A DNA stretch of 39,859 bases from positions 1 through 39,859 of the forward strand of contig JAHFMZ010000004.1 in NCBI GenBank assembly GCA_023267555.1, read 5' to 3'. Under the pieces are notes generated by a model that saw only the letters and a program-made list of their open reading frames with translations, was not told where the DNA came from and ran no database searches. A program made the position numbers and the translations under genes. Below, one piece after another: positions 27,729 to 36,438 of the stretch (positions are counted from its first letter, which is position 1; every line of letters starts with the position of its first letter). The DNA comes from a bacterium (GTDB lineage Bacteria > Patescibacteriota > Minisyncoccia > Phycocordibacterales > UBA5272).

Positions 27729-27822
27729 AAAGTAGACAAATACAACATAAATGCGACCTTCGGTCGCGCTTCGGTATCTTCTACCTTCTTCTCTCTGCTT
27801 TCTGCTATACTATTCTACATAT
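27711..27822. repeat. Inverted pair of 7-nt-period arrays flanking a hairpin (methyltransferase/DsbA-like)
   Basis: tagaaag tagagtg tagaaag tagacaa ... tatcttc taccttc ttctctc tgctttc tgctatac. Confidence 0.85.
27753..27767. terminator. Short hairpin between methyltransferase and DsbA-like gene
   Basis: gcgacc-ttc-ggtcgc. Confidence 0.5.
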
Positions 27823-28479
27823 ATGAAAAAATTATCACGTTTTTGGAATACTACAGAAGGTAAATTTATTGGTTGGGTAGCTTTGATTGTTGTACTTTTA
27901 TTTGCATATTATTTTTATGCGACAAGTACAAAAACTGAAACACCACCAGTAAATATAGCTATTTCCGAGACAGATCACGTGCGTGGTGCACTGGACGGCA
28001 AAGTTACTCTTGTAGAATTTGGAGATTTTCAATGTCCAGCTTGTGGAGCTTATGAACCGCTTGTTCGTCAAGTAGAAAAAGATAATGCGAAAACGTTGAA
28101 AGTTGTATTTCGTAATTTCCCATTGATTCAAATTCACAAAAATGCATTAATTGCTGCCAAAGCCGCCGAAGCTGCAGGTCTTCAAGGAAAGTTTTGGGAA
28201 ATGCACGATATTTTGTATGACAAACAATTAGAATGGTCAGAAGGAATAAACGCGCGTGATTTTATTTTGGTTTATGCCACAACTATCGGTCTTGATACCA
28301 AAAAATTTACTGCAGATTTAAATAATCAAGCTCTTGAAGATAAAATTTTAGCTGAATATAAAGAAGGAGTGAATCTCGGGGTGCAGGGAACTCCAACTTT
28401 TTTTGTGAATGGAAAGAAAATAAAGAGCCCACAGTCTCCAGAAGAGTTTAATAAAATAATCGCAGACGCTGCAAAGTAA
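27823..28479 (+). CDS. Membrane-anchored DsbA-like thiol oxidoreductase
   Basis: TM then VTLVEFGDFQCPACGAYEPLVRQ...GVQGTPTFFVNGKKI; start inferred at ATG 27823. Confidence 0.9.
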   Translation: MKKLSRFWNTTEGKFIGWVALIVVLLFAYYFYATSTKTETPPVNIAISETDHVRGALDGKVTLVEFGDFQCPACGAYEPLVRQVEKDNAKTLKVVFRNFPLIQIHKNALIAAKAAEAAGLQGKFWEMHDILYDKQLEWSEGINARDFILVYATTIGLDTKKFTADLNNQALEDKILAEYKEGVNLGVQGTPTFFVNGKKIKSPQSPEEFNKIIADAAK

Positions 28480-28483
28480 TTAT

Positions 28484-28714
28484 ATGGGAATACGAGATTT
28501 TTTTGTTAAACAAGCAGTCAAATATGGGGCAAAAGATTTACCAAAGGATCAAAAGGACAAATTAATGTCTGCTGTTGAAAAGAATCCGGAACTTTTTAAT
28601 AAGATTTCAAAAGAAATTGAAGAGTTGAAGAAACAAGGTAAGCCCGAGATGTATGCCAGTCTTGATGTGATGAAGAAGTATCAGAAGGAGTTACAAGAAC
28701 TCTTCAAGAAATAA
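28484..28714 (+). CDS. Small conserved-looking hypothetical protein
   Basis: 76-aa ORF directly downstream of DsbA-like gene. Confidence 0.6.
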   Translation: MGIRDFFVKQAVKYGAKDLPKDQKDKLMSAVEKNPELFNKISKEIEELKKQGKPEMYASLDVMKKYQKELQELFKK

Positions 28715-28726
28715 ATATAATATTGT

Positions 28727-29560
28727 ATGTCAGTCCCAACTTACGACGATCTTTTTAACCCAGTATTAGAGGCACTTCACAATCTTGGTGGTTCTGGGTC
28801 TAATTATGAAATAGATGAAAGGGTATCCAAGATCTTGAATTTAACAGAAGATGAGATAAATGAAATACATAGAGGTAATCGAACAAAACTTAGCTATCGA
28901 TTAGCTTGGTCAAGAAATTATCTTAAGCGTTTTGGCCTATTGGAAAATTCTTCTCGTGGGATATGGGCACTCACGATTAAAGGCAAGGAAACCAATAAGG
29001 TGGACAAAAAGGAAGTGAATAAAATGGTAAAGTCATTAGATCAAGTTGAGTCAATTGAATCAGAGGTAAATGAAGGTAAAGATCCAGATAGTTCTACAAA
29101 ATTATGGCAAGAAGAATTACTAGAAAATATAATGACTCTTACACCTGAAGCTTTCGAGAGATTGTGTCAGAGAATTCTACGAGAATCAGGTTTTGTTCAG
29201 GTTGAGGTCACTGGAAGATCTGGAGATGGGGGTATTGATGGCCGAGGAATAATAAAAATGGGGGGTCTTTTAAGTTTTCATATTATATTTCAATGTAAGA
29301 GGTATACAGGTTCAGTGCCTTCAAAAGAAATAAGAGATTTCCGTGGGGCAATGGTAGGACGAGCTGATAAGGGTCTTTTTATTACAACTGGAACATTTAC
29401 TAGAGATTCCAAAATTGAAGCCAGTAGAGATGGTGCCCCACCAATCGATCTTATTGACGGAGATGATCTGGTAGAAAAAATGAAAGAGTTAGAGTTAGGA
29501 GTAAATATAAAAATGCAGGAAGCTATTGAAATTGATAAAAATTGGTTCAAGAGTTTTTAA
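28727..29560 (+). CDS. mrr: Mrr-like restriction endonuclease with N-terminal winged-helix domain
   Basis: LTPEAFERLCQRILRESGFVQVEVTGRSGDGGIDGRGII...IIFQCKRY, PD-(D/E)XK pattern. Confidence 0.85.
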   Translation: MSVPTYDDLFNPVLEALHNLGGSGSNYEIDERVSKILNLTEDEINEIHRGNRTKLSYRLAWSRNYLKRFGLLENSSRGIWALTIKGKETNKVDKKEVNKMVKSLDQVESIESEVNEGKDPDSSTKLWQEELLENIMTLTPEAFERLCQRILRESGFVQVEVTGRSGDGGIDGRGIIKMGGLLSFHIIFQCKRYTGSVPSKEIRDFRGAMVGRADKGLFITTGTFTRDSKIEASRDGAPPIDLIDGDDLVEKMKELELGVNIKMQEAIEIDKNWFKSF

Positions 29561-29585
29561 GAATTTATGCTAGAATAGGACGATT

Positions 29586-30713
29586 ATGTCACTCTCTATT
29601 GGAATTGTTGGGTTGCCGAATGTTGGGAAATCAACGTTGTTTAATGCCATCACCAAAAAATCTGTGCCGGCGGAAAATTATCCGTTTTGTACTATCGATC
29701 CATCGGTGGGTGTGGTTGCAGTTCCCGACCCACGCCTTGATGTTTTATCAAAAATTTCTAATGCCCGTAAAATAATTCCCGCTATTGTGGAATTTGTGGA
29801 TATTGCTGGACTTGTGAAAGGCGCGTCATCCGGTGAAGGTCTTGGTAATGCTTTCCTTTCACATATTCGCGAAACAGACGCGATTGCCGAAGTTGTACGT
29901 ATTTATGAAAACAGTGATTTGATTCACGTCGAAGGAACAATTGATCCACTTCGCGATATTGAAATTATAAATATGGAACTTATTCTTGCAGATATGCAAA
30001 CAGTTGAGAAACGTAGTCAGACAATTGGTCGTGATGTGAAGCGTGGTGATAAAGATGCGATTAAACTCGCAGGAATACTTGAAGTGTTGAAGAAACATTT
30101 TGATGAAGGCAAACTGGCGAACTCGGTGGTATTTTCCGCCGGAGGCGGACCAGCCTCTGGCTGGGACGAAGAAGAATTGAAACTCGTGCGCGATTTGCAT
30201 TTAATAACTATGAAACCGTTTCTTTATGTTTTGAATAAACAATCAGGTGGAAAAAATCTAGACGAAACAAAAGATGAAAGATTCGAAAAACTTTTGTCGT
30301 GGTTTAAAGAAAATAATTTTAAATATGTAATTGTGGATGCAAAAATAGAAGATGAATTGAAAGAATTTGAAGATACAGAAAAAGCAGAGATGCGAAAAGA
30401 ATTAAATGCGGAGGGGGATGGGGTGGATGATTTAATTAAAGCTGGATACGATTTACTCGGATTGGAGACTTTTTTAACAACAGGGGAAATAGAAACTCGT
30501 GCTTGGACAATTAAAAAGAACAGCACTGCGCCAGTTGCGGGGCAGGCGATACATACCGATTTTAAAGATAAATTTATTCGCGCCGAAGTCGTAGCTTATG
30601 ATGATTTGGTAAAATGCGGGAGTTTTGCTGAAGCGAAAGCAAAAGGAGTTTTGAAGACAGAAGGGAAAGAGTATATCGTTCGCGACGGTGACGTAATAGA
30701 GTTTAAGATTTAA
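29586..30713 (+). CDS. ychF: Redox-regulated ATPase / ribosome-binding GTPase YchF (Obg family)
   Basis: GIVGLPNVGKSTLFNAIT, FVDIAGLVKGASSGEGLGNAFL, C-terminal TGS domain. Confidence 0.95.
   Translation: MSLSIGIVGLPNVGKSTLFNAITKKSVPAENYPFCTIDPSVGVVAVPDPRLDVLSKISNARKIIPAIVEFVDIAGLVKGASSGEGLGNAFLSHIRETDAIAEVVRIYENSDLIHVEGTIDPLRDIEIINMELILADMQTVEKRSQTIGRDVKRGDKDAIKLAGILEVLKKHFDEGKLANSVVFSAGGGPASGWDEEELKLVRDLHLITMKPFLYVLNKQSGGKNLDETKDERFEKLLSWFKENNFKYVIVDAKIEDELKEFEDTEKAEMRKELNAEGDGVDDLIKAGYDLLGLETFLTTGEIETRAWTIKKNSTAPVAGQAIHTDFKDKFIRAEVVAYDDLVKCGSFAEAKAKGVLKTEGKEYIVRDGDVIEFKI
30135..30164. repeat. 30-bp tandem double-hairpin element inside ychF
   Basis: tccgcc-gga-ggcgga ccagcc-tct-ggctgg; related to the reverse complement of 39389-39418. 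Confidence 0.88.
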
Positions 30714-30765
30714 AATAAAAAACCACCGGCTTCACGATGGTTTATATCCATTTAAACAATTTTAT

Positions 30766-31134
30766 CTAGTTCTTTTTTCTATACAAAAAGACTATCGCTT
30801 GATATGAAAACAAAAAAGCGACCAAAAACATTATGAATGAAATCACAATAATTGACCCAGAAAATAGGGAGAAGAGTGGCAATGTTAAGAGTACAAAAAT
30901 CCAAGTTTTATTTTTGGCTTTTTTATAAAACCTAGATACAACAAAATAAAGTTGAAGAAAGTAGATAAACAGAATCGCGAAGACAACAGTTCTTCCAGGA
31001 TATCCTTTTGAACTCGGAACAATCATCAAGGAATTCAAAAGAATAATAATGGAAAAATAAGAAATGAGAACAATCAGTCCTCCCCTTTGTAAAGCCGTCA
31101 ACACAAACTTTTTAAATAACGGATTCATTATCAC
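30766..31134 (-). CDS. Small multi-pass membrane protein, hypothetical
   Basis: 122-aa hydrophobic ORF. Confidence 0.55.
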   Translation of the reverse strand: MIMNPLFKKFVLTALQRGGLIVLISYFSIIILLNSLMIVPSSKGYPGRTVVFAILFIYFLQLYFVVSRFYKKAKNKTWIFVLLTLPLFSLFSGSIIVISFIMFLVAFLFSYQAIVFLYRKKN

Positions 31135-31283
31135 CTCCCCATATTTTCTAATTTAAGTGAACAGATTATGTATAAGATACTACGTATTTGTTAAAATGTT
31201 AAATAATATTCGGTAAATTGCTTTTTATATCTAAAAGAGTAGAATCCTCTTTGAGTCCTTTAATCGATAGGGAAGGAAAAATA

Positions 31284-31619
31284 ATGTTCATAATAAATGC
31301 GCTTGGTGGTGGTATTGCATACACTTTGACCAATAATAGGAATTTCCCGACCGAACAAGTCGAAGACAATGTTCGTTCGGCAGTCGAGGAAATAAAGAAA
31401 TATATACCCAAAGACCTGTGGGTTCCTATTTTGCAAAATATCTTTCGATCTGTGGTCGCCGTCAGTGCTTATTTGCCGTTGGTTGGCATAGTTTCTGATA
31501 TTCTCAAAGATTTGGATTCAGAAAACAAACTTCCATTCGACGAGATCAGAGATGCCTGCTACGCTCGTGAGTATGGCCGGTTGACGTACGCACTTGATTC
31601 AGTCGAAGAAGTTGCCTAA
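31284..31619 (+). CDS. Orphan hypothetical protein (~111 aa)
   Basis: ATG 31284 preceded by GGGAAGG SD-like motif; own terminator. Confidence 0.55.
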   Translation: MFIINALGGGIAYTLTNNRNFPTEQVEDNVRSAVEEIKKYIPKDLWVPILQNIFRSVVAVSAYLPLVGIVSDILKDLDSENKLPFDEIRDACYAREYGRLTYALDSVEEVA

Positions 31620-31644
31620 CATCAGTCTTCAAAAGAATTAATCC

Positions 31645-31672
31645 AAACGCACCCCAGGGTGCGTTTTGTTTT
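31645..31672 (+). terminator. Rho-independent terminator
   Basis: aaacgcacc-ccag-ggtgcgttt then tgtttt. Confidence 0.85.
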
Positions 31673-31745
31673 ATCTTGTTTTATTTGTATAATCAATGAA
31701 TTGATGTATTTGAGTATTCATCTAAAGTCTAATGTCTAAAATCTA

Positions 31746-33698
31746 ATGTCTGTCCCAATGACTACAAACGAAATTCGTGCAAAATATTTAGAATATTTCA
31801 AGAAAAATGGTCACATTATTGTGCCATCTTCTTCTCTTGTCCCAGAAAATGATGCGACCACGCTTTTCACGGGAAGTGGAATGCAGCCGATGGTGCCGTA
31901 TTTACTTGGCCAACCGCATCCGTTAGGCAAGGTCATCACAGATAGTCAAAAGTGTTTTCGTGCGCAAGATATAGAAGAAGTGGGGGACAATCGTCATACC
32001 ACATTTTTTGAAATGCTTGGTAATTGGTCATTCGGAGATTATTTTAAAGAGGGGCAAATAACAATGATGTGGAAGTTTTTGATTGAAGAATTAAAATTAG
32101 ATCCATCGAGATTATATTTTACTTGTTTCAAAGGAAATGATGAGCTTGGTATTTCGCGTGATAATTTTTCTGCAGAACATTGGCAAAAACTTTATAAAGA
32201 AAAGGGAATAGAAGTTTCTATTGGAGAAAATCCAGAAGTTGATGGAATTGTGGGCAATCAACATATTTTTTATTATGGAGAAAAAAAGAATTGGTGGAGC
32301 AGAACTGGTGTGCCAGCAAATATGCCCGAGGGTGAACCAGGTGGGCCAGACTCTGAAATGTTTTTTGATTTTGATCCAGAGAATAAAAATAAAATTCACG
32401 AGAATTCAAAATATAAAGAAAATCTTTGTCACCCAAATTGTGATTGTGGAAGATATGTTGAAATTGGAAATAATGTTTTTATGCAATACAAGAAAGTTGG
32501 GAATAAATTTGAGGAACTTCCCCAACAAAATGTAGACTTCGGTGGTGGTCTTGAAAGAATATCATCAGCTGTAAATGACGACGAAGATATTTTTAATTTG
32601 GATGTGTTTGATGAAGCAAAGAAAATTCTTATTGAAAAAAGCAGGAAAGGTTATGGAGCAGACGAAAAAATAACTTTTGCAATGCGTGTGATTTTGGATC
32701 ATCTTCGCGCAGTAACATTTTTGATTGGCGATGGAATAGTTCCAGGAAATAAAGATCAAATGTATTTTGTACGCAGACTTGTGCGTCGTGCGGTACGCTT
32801 TGCCCGTGATTTAGGTATCAATGAATCATTTACAAAAGATGTAGCACAAACTTTTATTGATACATATAAAAATGAATACAAAAACCTTGAAGAAAAACGA
32901 GAAGTTATTTTGAGTGAATTAGAAAAAGAAGAAAGTAAATTTAGAACAACCCTTGAGAAAGGTATTAAACAATTCGAAAAGATAACAAAAACTGTCGTAG
33001 TAACTCCCAATACTCAGACTCTTAAAATATCAATACCCAAACCAACCGTTATAACAGGTATAGAAGCTTTCGATTTACTTCAATCATATGGATTTCCACT
33101 TGAAGTAACGGAAGAACTAGCAAAAGAGCGAGGTGTAACAGTGGATATTGAAGAATTTGAAAGATTGAAAGAAGAACATTCGCAAAATTCTCGTACAGCA
33201 TCTGTTGGGAAATTTAAAGGTGGACTTGGTGGTGATGGAGAAATGGAAACAAAATATCACACAGCGACTCATTTACTTCATCAAGCACTTCGCACTGTGC
33301 TTGGCGATACGGTTGTACAGAAAGGTTCGAATATCACACCTGAGAGACTTCGTTTTGATTTTGCATATGATGAAAAGATGACAGACGTTCAAAAAAAGAA
33401 AGTCGAAGATTTGATAAATGAACAAATTAAAAAATCTTTGCCAGTTATTCGTGAAGATATTTCTATTGATGAAGCCAAAGCCCGCGGTGCAATGGGATTG
33501 TTTACAGATAAATATGGAGAGAAAGTGAGCGTGTATAGAATAGGTGAAGGAAAAAATAGGGGAGATGCCAATTTATTTTCTATTGAAATGTGCGGTGGAC
33601 CTCACGTCGAAAATATAGGTACACTCGGAACTTTTAAAATAATAAAAGAGGAAGCTGTTAGTCAGGGAGTTAGAAGAATAAAGGCAGTTTTGGAATAA
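31746..33698 (+). CDS. alaS: Alanyl-tRNA synthetase, C-terminally short form
   Basis: TLFTGSGMQPMVPYLLG...RAQDIEEVGDNRHTTFFEMLGNWSFGDYFK...ATHLLHQALR...SIEMCGGPHV; ends shortly after the editing domain. Confidence 0.95.
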   Translation: MSVPMTTNEIRAKYLEYFKKNGHIIVPSSSLVPENDATTLFTGSGMQPMVPYLLGQPHPLGKVITDSQKCFRAQDIEEVGDNRHTTFFEMLGNWSFGDYFKEGQITMMWKFLIEELKLDPSRLYFTCFKGNDELGISRDNFSAEHWQKLYKEKGIEVSIGENPEVDGIVGNQHIFYYGEKKNWWSRTGVPANMPEGEPGGPDSEMFFDFDPENKNKIHENSKYKENLCHPNCDCGRYVEIGNNVFMQYKKVGNKFEELPQQNVDFGGGLERISSAVNDDEDIFNLDVFDEAKKILIEKSRKGYGADEKITFAMRVILDHLRAVTFLIGDGIVPGNKDQMYFVRRLVRRAVRFARDLGINESFTKDVAQTFIDTYKNEYKNLEEKREVILSELEKEESKFRTTLEKGIKQFEKITKTVVVTPNTQTLKISIPKPTVITGIEAFDLLQSYGFPLEVTEELAKERGVTVDIEEFERLKEEHSQNSRTASVGKFKGGLGGDGEMETKYHTATHLLHQALRTVLGDTVVQKGSNITPERLRFDFAYDEKMTDVQKKKVEDLINEQIKKSLPVIREDISIDEAKARGAMGLFTDKYGEKVSVYRIGEGKNRGDANLFSIEMCGGPHVENIGTLGTFKIIKEEAVSQGVRRIKAVLE

Positions 33699-33710
33699 AA
33701 AAGGAAATAA

Positions 33711-33741
33711 ATAAAAGTGACGCCGTAGGCGTCTCTTTTAT
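33711..33741 (+). terminator. Terminator after alaS
   Basis: ataaaagtgacgcc-gta-ggcgtctcttttat, one mismatch. Confidence 0.7.
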
Positions 33742-33787
33742 TTGTATCCACTGCCCTCTACTCTCTGTTTTCTGCTACACTGTGTGT

Positions 33788-34171
33788 ATGAACCCATTCC
33801 TTTCTATTTCCGTTGGTGATACGGCGACATTAATCAATTATGTTGCTGATGGACAGGTTATTGTTTCTCATACTCATCCGATCGGATATAAACATATCGA
33901 AGCCGAAGGAATGAATGTAATCGCTGGTTCAAAATTACTCGACGGCATACTTTATACATTAGAATTTATTTCTTTACACGATAGAGTGCCGACAGATTTT
34001 CGTTTGATTGCACCACGTTATGCAACTTGGATAGGCGAGACTATTGAGAATGGTTCTTATACACAGTTCTATACAAACGGTGCACCGATAAGTGTTACAC
34101 TAGAGGGTATACACGAAGCTCCTATTAACTATGCAAGACATACGCAAACCATACACTCGTTCAAAGTCTAG
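33788..34171 (+). CDS. Hypothetical protein (~127 aa)
   Basis: ATG 33788 is 6 nt after TACACT; overlaps the downstream gene. Confidence 0.65.
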   Translation: MNPFLSISVGDTATLINYVADGQVIVSHTHPIGYKHIEAEGMNVIAGSKLLDGILYTLEFISLHDRVPTDFRLIAPRYATWIGETIENGSYTQFYTNGAPISVTLEGIHEAPINYARHTQTIHSFKV

Positions 34172-35543
34172 TCCGAACCAGAGTTTAAATCATCGGGTTG
34201 AAGAATTCGAATCTAATTCATATTCTCAAGAAAACGAAGATGCTCCAGTGCATATTCCTATGGATCGTCGTGCGCGTGTTCGCAGAAATATCGACAAAAT
34301 GGAAATGTTTCCACGAAAAATGCGCGAAGAGATTCCAGAAGATAGAAGAGGTGGTGGTTTTAATTCTGATATTCCTTATCGTGATCCTCGTACTAGTTAT
34401 AAAAGAAGAAAAACTTCTCTTGGAACGTGGATTTTTATTATTACTACCGTTGTGCTTGTGACAGGTGCTGGACTTCTTACTTATGTTTTTAATCGTGCTA
34501 CAGTTACTATTGTTCCAAAGCATACAGATATAAATGATTATCACAAAGCTTTAACTTTCACTCAAAATTTGGCTGACACTGGAGGAGGTGTTCCATTTAT
34601 TATTGCGACATCCTCAATTTCAAAGAGTAAAACTTTAGTTCTTTCAGAAACACGAAAAGTAGAAGCCAAAGCATCTGGAAAAATAATTATTTATAATAAT
34701 TTTGATAGTAATACACAAAAACTTATAAAGAGTACACGCTTTGAATCAAATAATGGAAAAATTTATCGTATTAATCAATCAATAACTGTTCCAGGAAAAG
34801 TTGGTGACAAGCCAGGGAGTATAGAAGTTACTGTTTATGCTGATAGTTATGGTGCAGATTATAATAGTGCGCCGACAGACTTCACTATTCCAGGATTCAA
34901 GGGTACAGCTCGTTATCAAGGATTCTTTGCACGTTCTGATGGAGCAATTACTGGGGGTTCATCAGGAAATGTATCTATTGCATCTCTCTCTGATATAAAT
35001 GCAGCCAAAGATGAACTTGCTATTGAACTAGCACAAGAAGTAAAAGATAGTTTGTCTAATATCAAACAAGATGGATACATTGGTATGTATTCTGCATCAG
35101 AAATAACTTATGACGATAATCAGCAAGAAGTGTTACAGGGAGCATCATCGGTCTATAAAGTAACAGCTACGGGATATCTTATGCTTGCGGATAGTTCGGC
35201 TTTGGCTCGCACTATTGCTCACGATGTGCGTGATTATGCAAATGAAGCTGTCCGTCTTGGTTATGAAGACACGCTTGTTTATACAAGAAAAGATACAGAT
35301 CACATAGCGACTTCCACACCTCTTTCAATACTAGTTGAAGGAAAACCTCGAGTTATTTGGGTGAGTGATGAAAATGCAATTAAAAAACTAGTTGCAGGAA
35401 AAAATAGAAGTGAGTTCAAACCTATAATGAAAACCATCGATTCAATTGAAAGTGCCGAAATTGGGTTTTCACCAATGTGGCTCTCGAGCTTCCCAACAGA
35501 TTTAAATAAAATTTCCATCATAGAATCACTCCCTAAGCGTTGA
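34131..35543 (+). CDS. Single-TM envelope protein with baseplate J-like region
   Basis: Basic N-terminus, TM (TWIFIITTVVLVTGAGLLTYVF), KASGKIIIYNNFDSNTQKLIKSTRFESNNGKIYRINQSITVPG. Confidence 0.65.
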   Translation: MQDIRKPYTRSKSSPNQSLNHRVEEFESNSYSQENEDAPVHIPMDRRARVRRNIDKMEMFPRKMREEIPEDRRGGGFNSDIPYRDPRTSYKRRKTSLGTWIFIITTVVLVTGAGLLTYVFNRATVTIVPKHTDINDYHKALTFTQNLADTGGGVPFIIATSSISKSKTLVLSETRKVEAKASGKIIIYNNFDSNTQKLIKSTRFESNNGKIYRINQSITVPGKVGDKPGSIEVTVYADSYGADYNSAPTDFTIPGFKGTARYQGFFARSDGAITGGSSGNVSIASLSDINAAKDELAIELAQEVKDSLSNIKQDGYIGMYSASEITYDDNQQEVLQGASSVYKVTATGYLMLADSSALARTIAHDVRDYANEAVRLGYEDTLVYTRKDTDHIATSTPLSILVEGKPRVIWVSDENAIKKLVAGKNRSEFKPIMKTIDSIESAEIGFSPMWLSSFPTDLNKISIIESLPKR

Positions 35544-35581
35544 TTATAAAGTACATCTCTGCTACAATAACACTCTTACTT

Positions 35582-35794
35582 ATGGATGAAACCGATATTG
35601 AACTTATTGAAGGTCGTGTAATTGAAGCGCTACCTAGCACACTTTTTCGTGTGGAAATGTCTAATAGTAAAACAATAATCGCTTATCTCGGAGGCCGTAT
35701 GCGTGTGCATAAAATAAAAGTTCTAGTGGGAGACAAAGTAACTGTTCAGCTAGACCCATACGGAGGCAAAGGGCGCATAATTAAGAGATTGTAA
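35582..35794 (+). CDS. infA: Translation initiation factor IF-1
   Basis: IELIEGRVIEALPSTLFRVEM...MRVHKIKVLVGDKVTVQLDPYGGKGRIIKR; start inferred at ATG 35582. Confidence 0.95.
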   Translation: MDETDIELIEGRVIEALPSTLFRVEMSNSKTIIAYLGGRMRVHKIKVLVGDKVTVQLDPYGGKGRIIKRL

Positions 35795-35871
35795 AAGTCA
35801 TAATTCCCAAAATCTGCCGATAGAGTTTGCATTATTTATCAATCTATAGTAGAATAGCACCTATATTTCTT

Positions 35872-35985
35872 ATGAAAGTACGATCATCAGTAAAGAAAAT
35901 TTGTTCGAAATGTCAGATGCTCAAAAGAGGTGGCGTACTTCGTGTTATTTGTGTTACCCCAAAGCATAAACAAGCCCAAGGTTAA
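35872..35985 (+). CDS. rpmJ: Ribosomal protein L36
   Basis: Manual translation [37 protein letters not shown]; not in the supplied ORF track. Confidence 0.95.
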   Translation: MKVRSSVKKICSKCQMLKRGGVLRVICVTPKHKQAQG

Positions 35986-36037
35986 AGTAATGTATTTTCT
36001 ATAAACTCTCTTCTCTTAACTCTAAACTATTAAAACT

Positions 36038-36418
36038 ATGCGTATCTCAGGTATTACACTCCCAGAAAACAAACGTCTAGAAATCGCTCTTACGGCAGTT
36101 TATGGTGTTGGTCGTCCACGCGCACAGATGATTATTAAAAAACTAGGTCTTGATGCTGGTATGAAGACCACAGCTCTTACTGCAGATCAAGAAAATCTTA
36201 TTCGTCGTGAAATAGAATTATGGAAAACAGAAGGAGACTTAAAGCGCGAAACACAGCAACACATCAAGCGTCTCAAGGATATCAAAGCTTATCGTGGTGT
36301 ACGACATATACGACACTTACCTGCTCGCGGACAACGTACAAAGACTAATAGTCGTACAGTACGTGGAAACGTACGCCGCACTATGGGTAGTGGACGCCGA
36401 AAGACAGAGAAGACATAA
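36038..36418 (+). CDS. rpsM: Ribosomal protein S13
   Basis: MRISGITLPENKRLEIALTAVYGVG...RHIRHLPARGQRTKTNSRT. Confidence 0.97.
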   Translation: MRISGITLPENKRLEIALTAVYGVGRPRAQMIIKKLGLDAGMKTTALTADQENLIRREIELWKTEGDLKRETQQHIKRLKDIKAYRGVRHIRHLPARGQRTKTNSRTVRGNVRRTMGSGRRKTEKT

Positions 36419-36438
36419 AATAATCATTAAATAACTTT

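Noticed and set aside
28727-29560. Mrr-like nuclease as part of a multi-gene defence island
   Set aside because: Neighbours (DsbA-like, small ORF, ychF) show no defence partners; it is reported only as a lone nuclease.
34218-34544. 108-aa antisense ORF over the envelope protein
   Set aside because: Shadow ORF opposite a longer, better supported gene.
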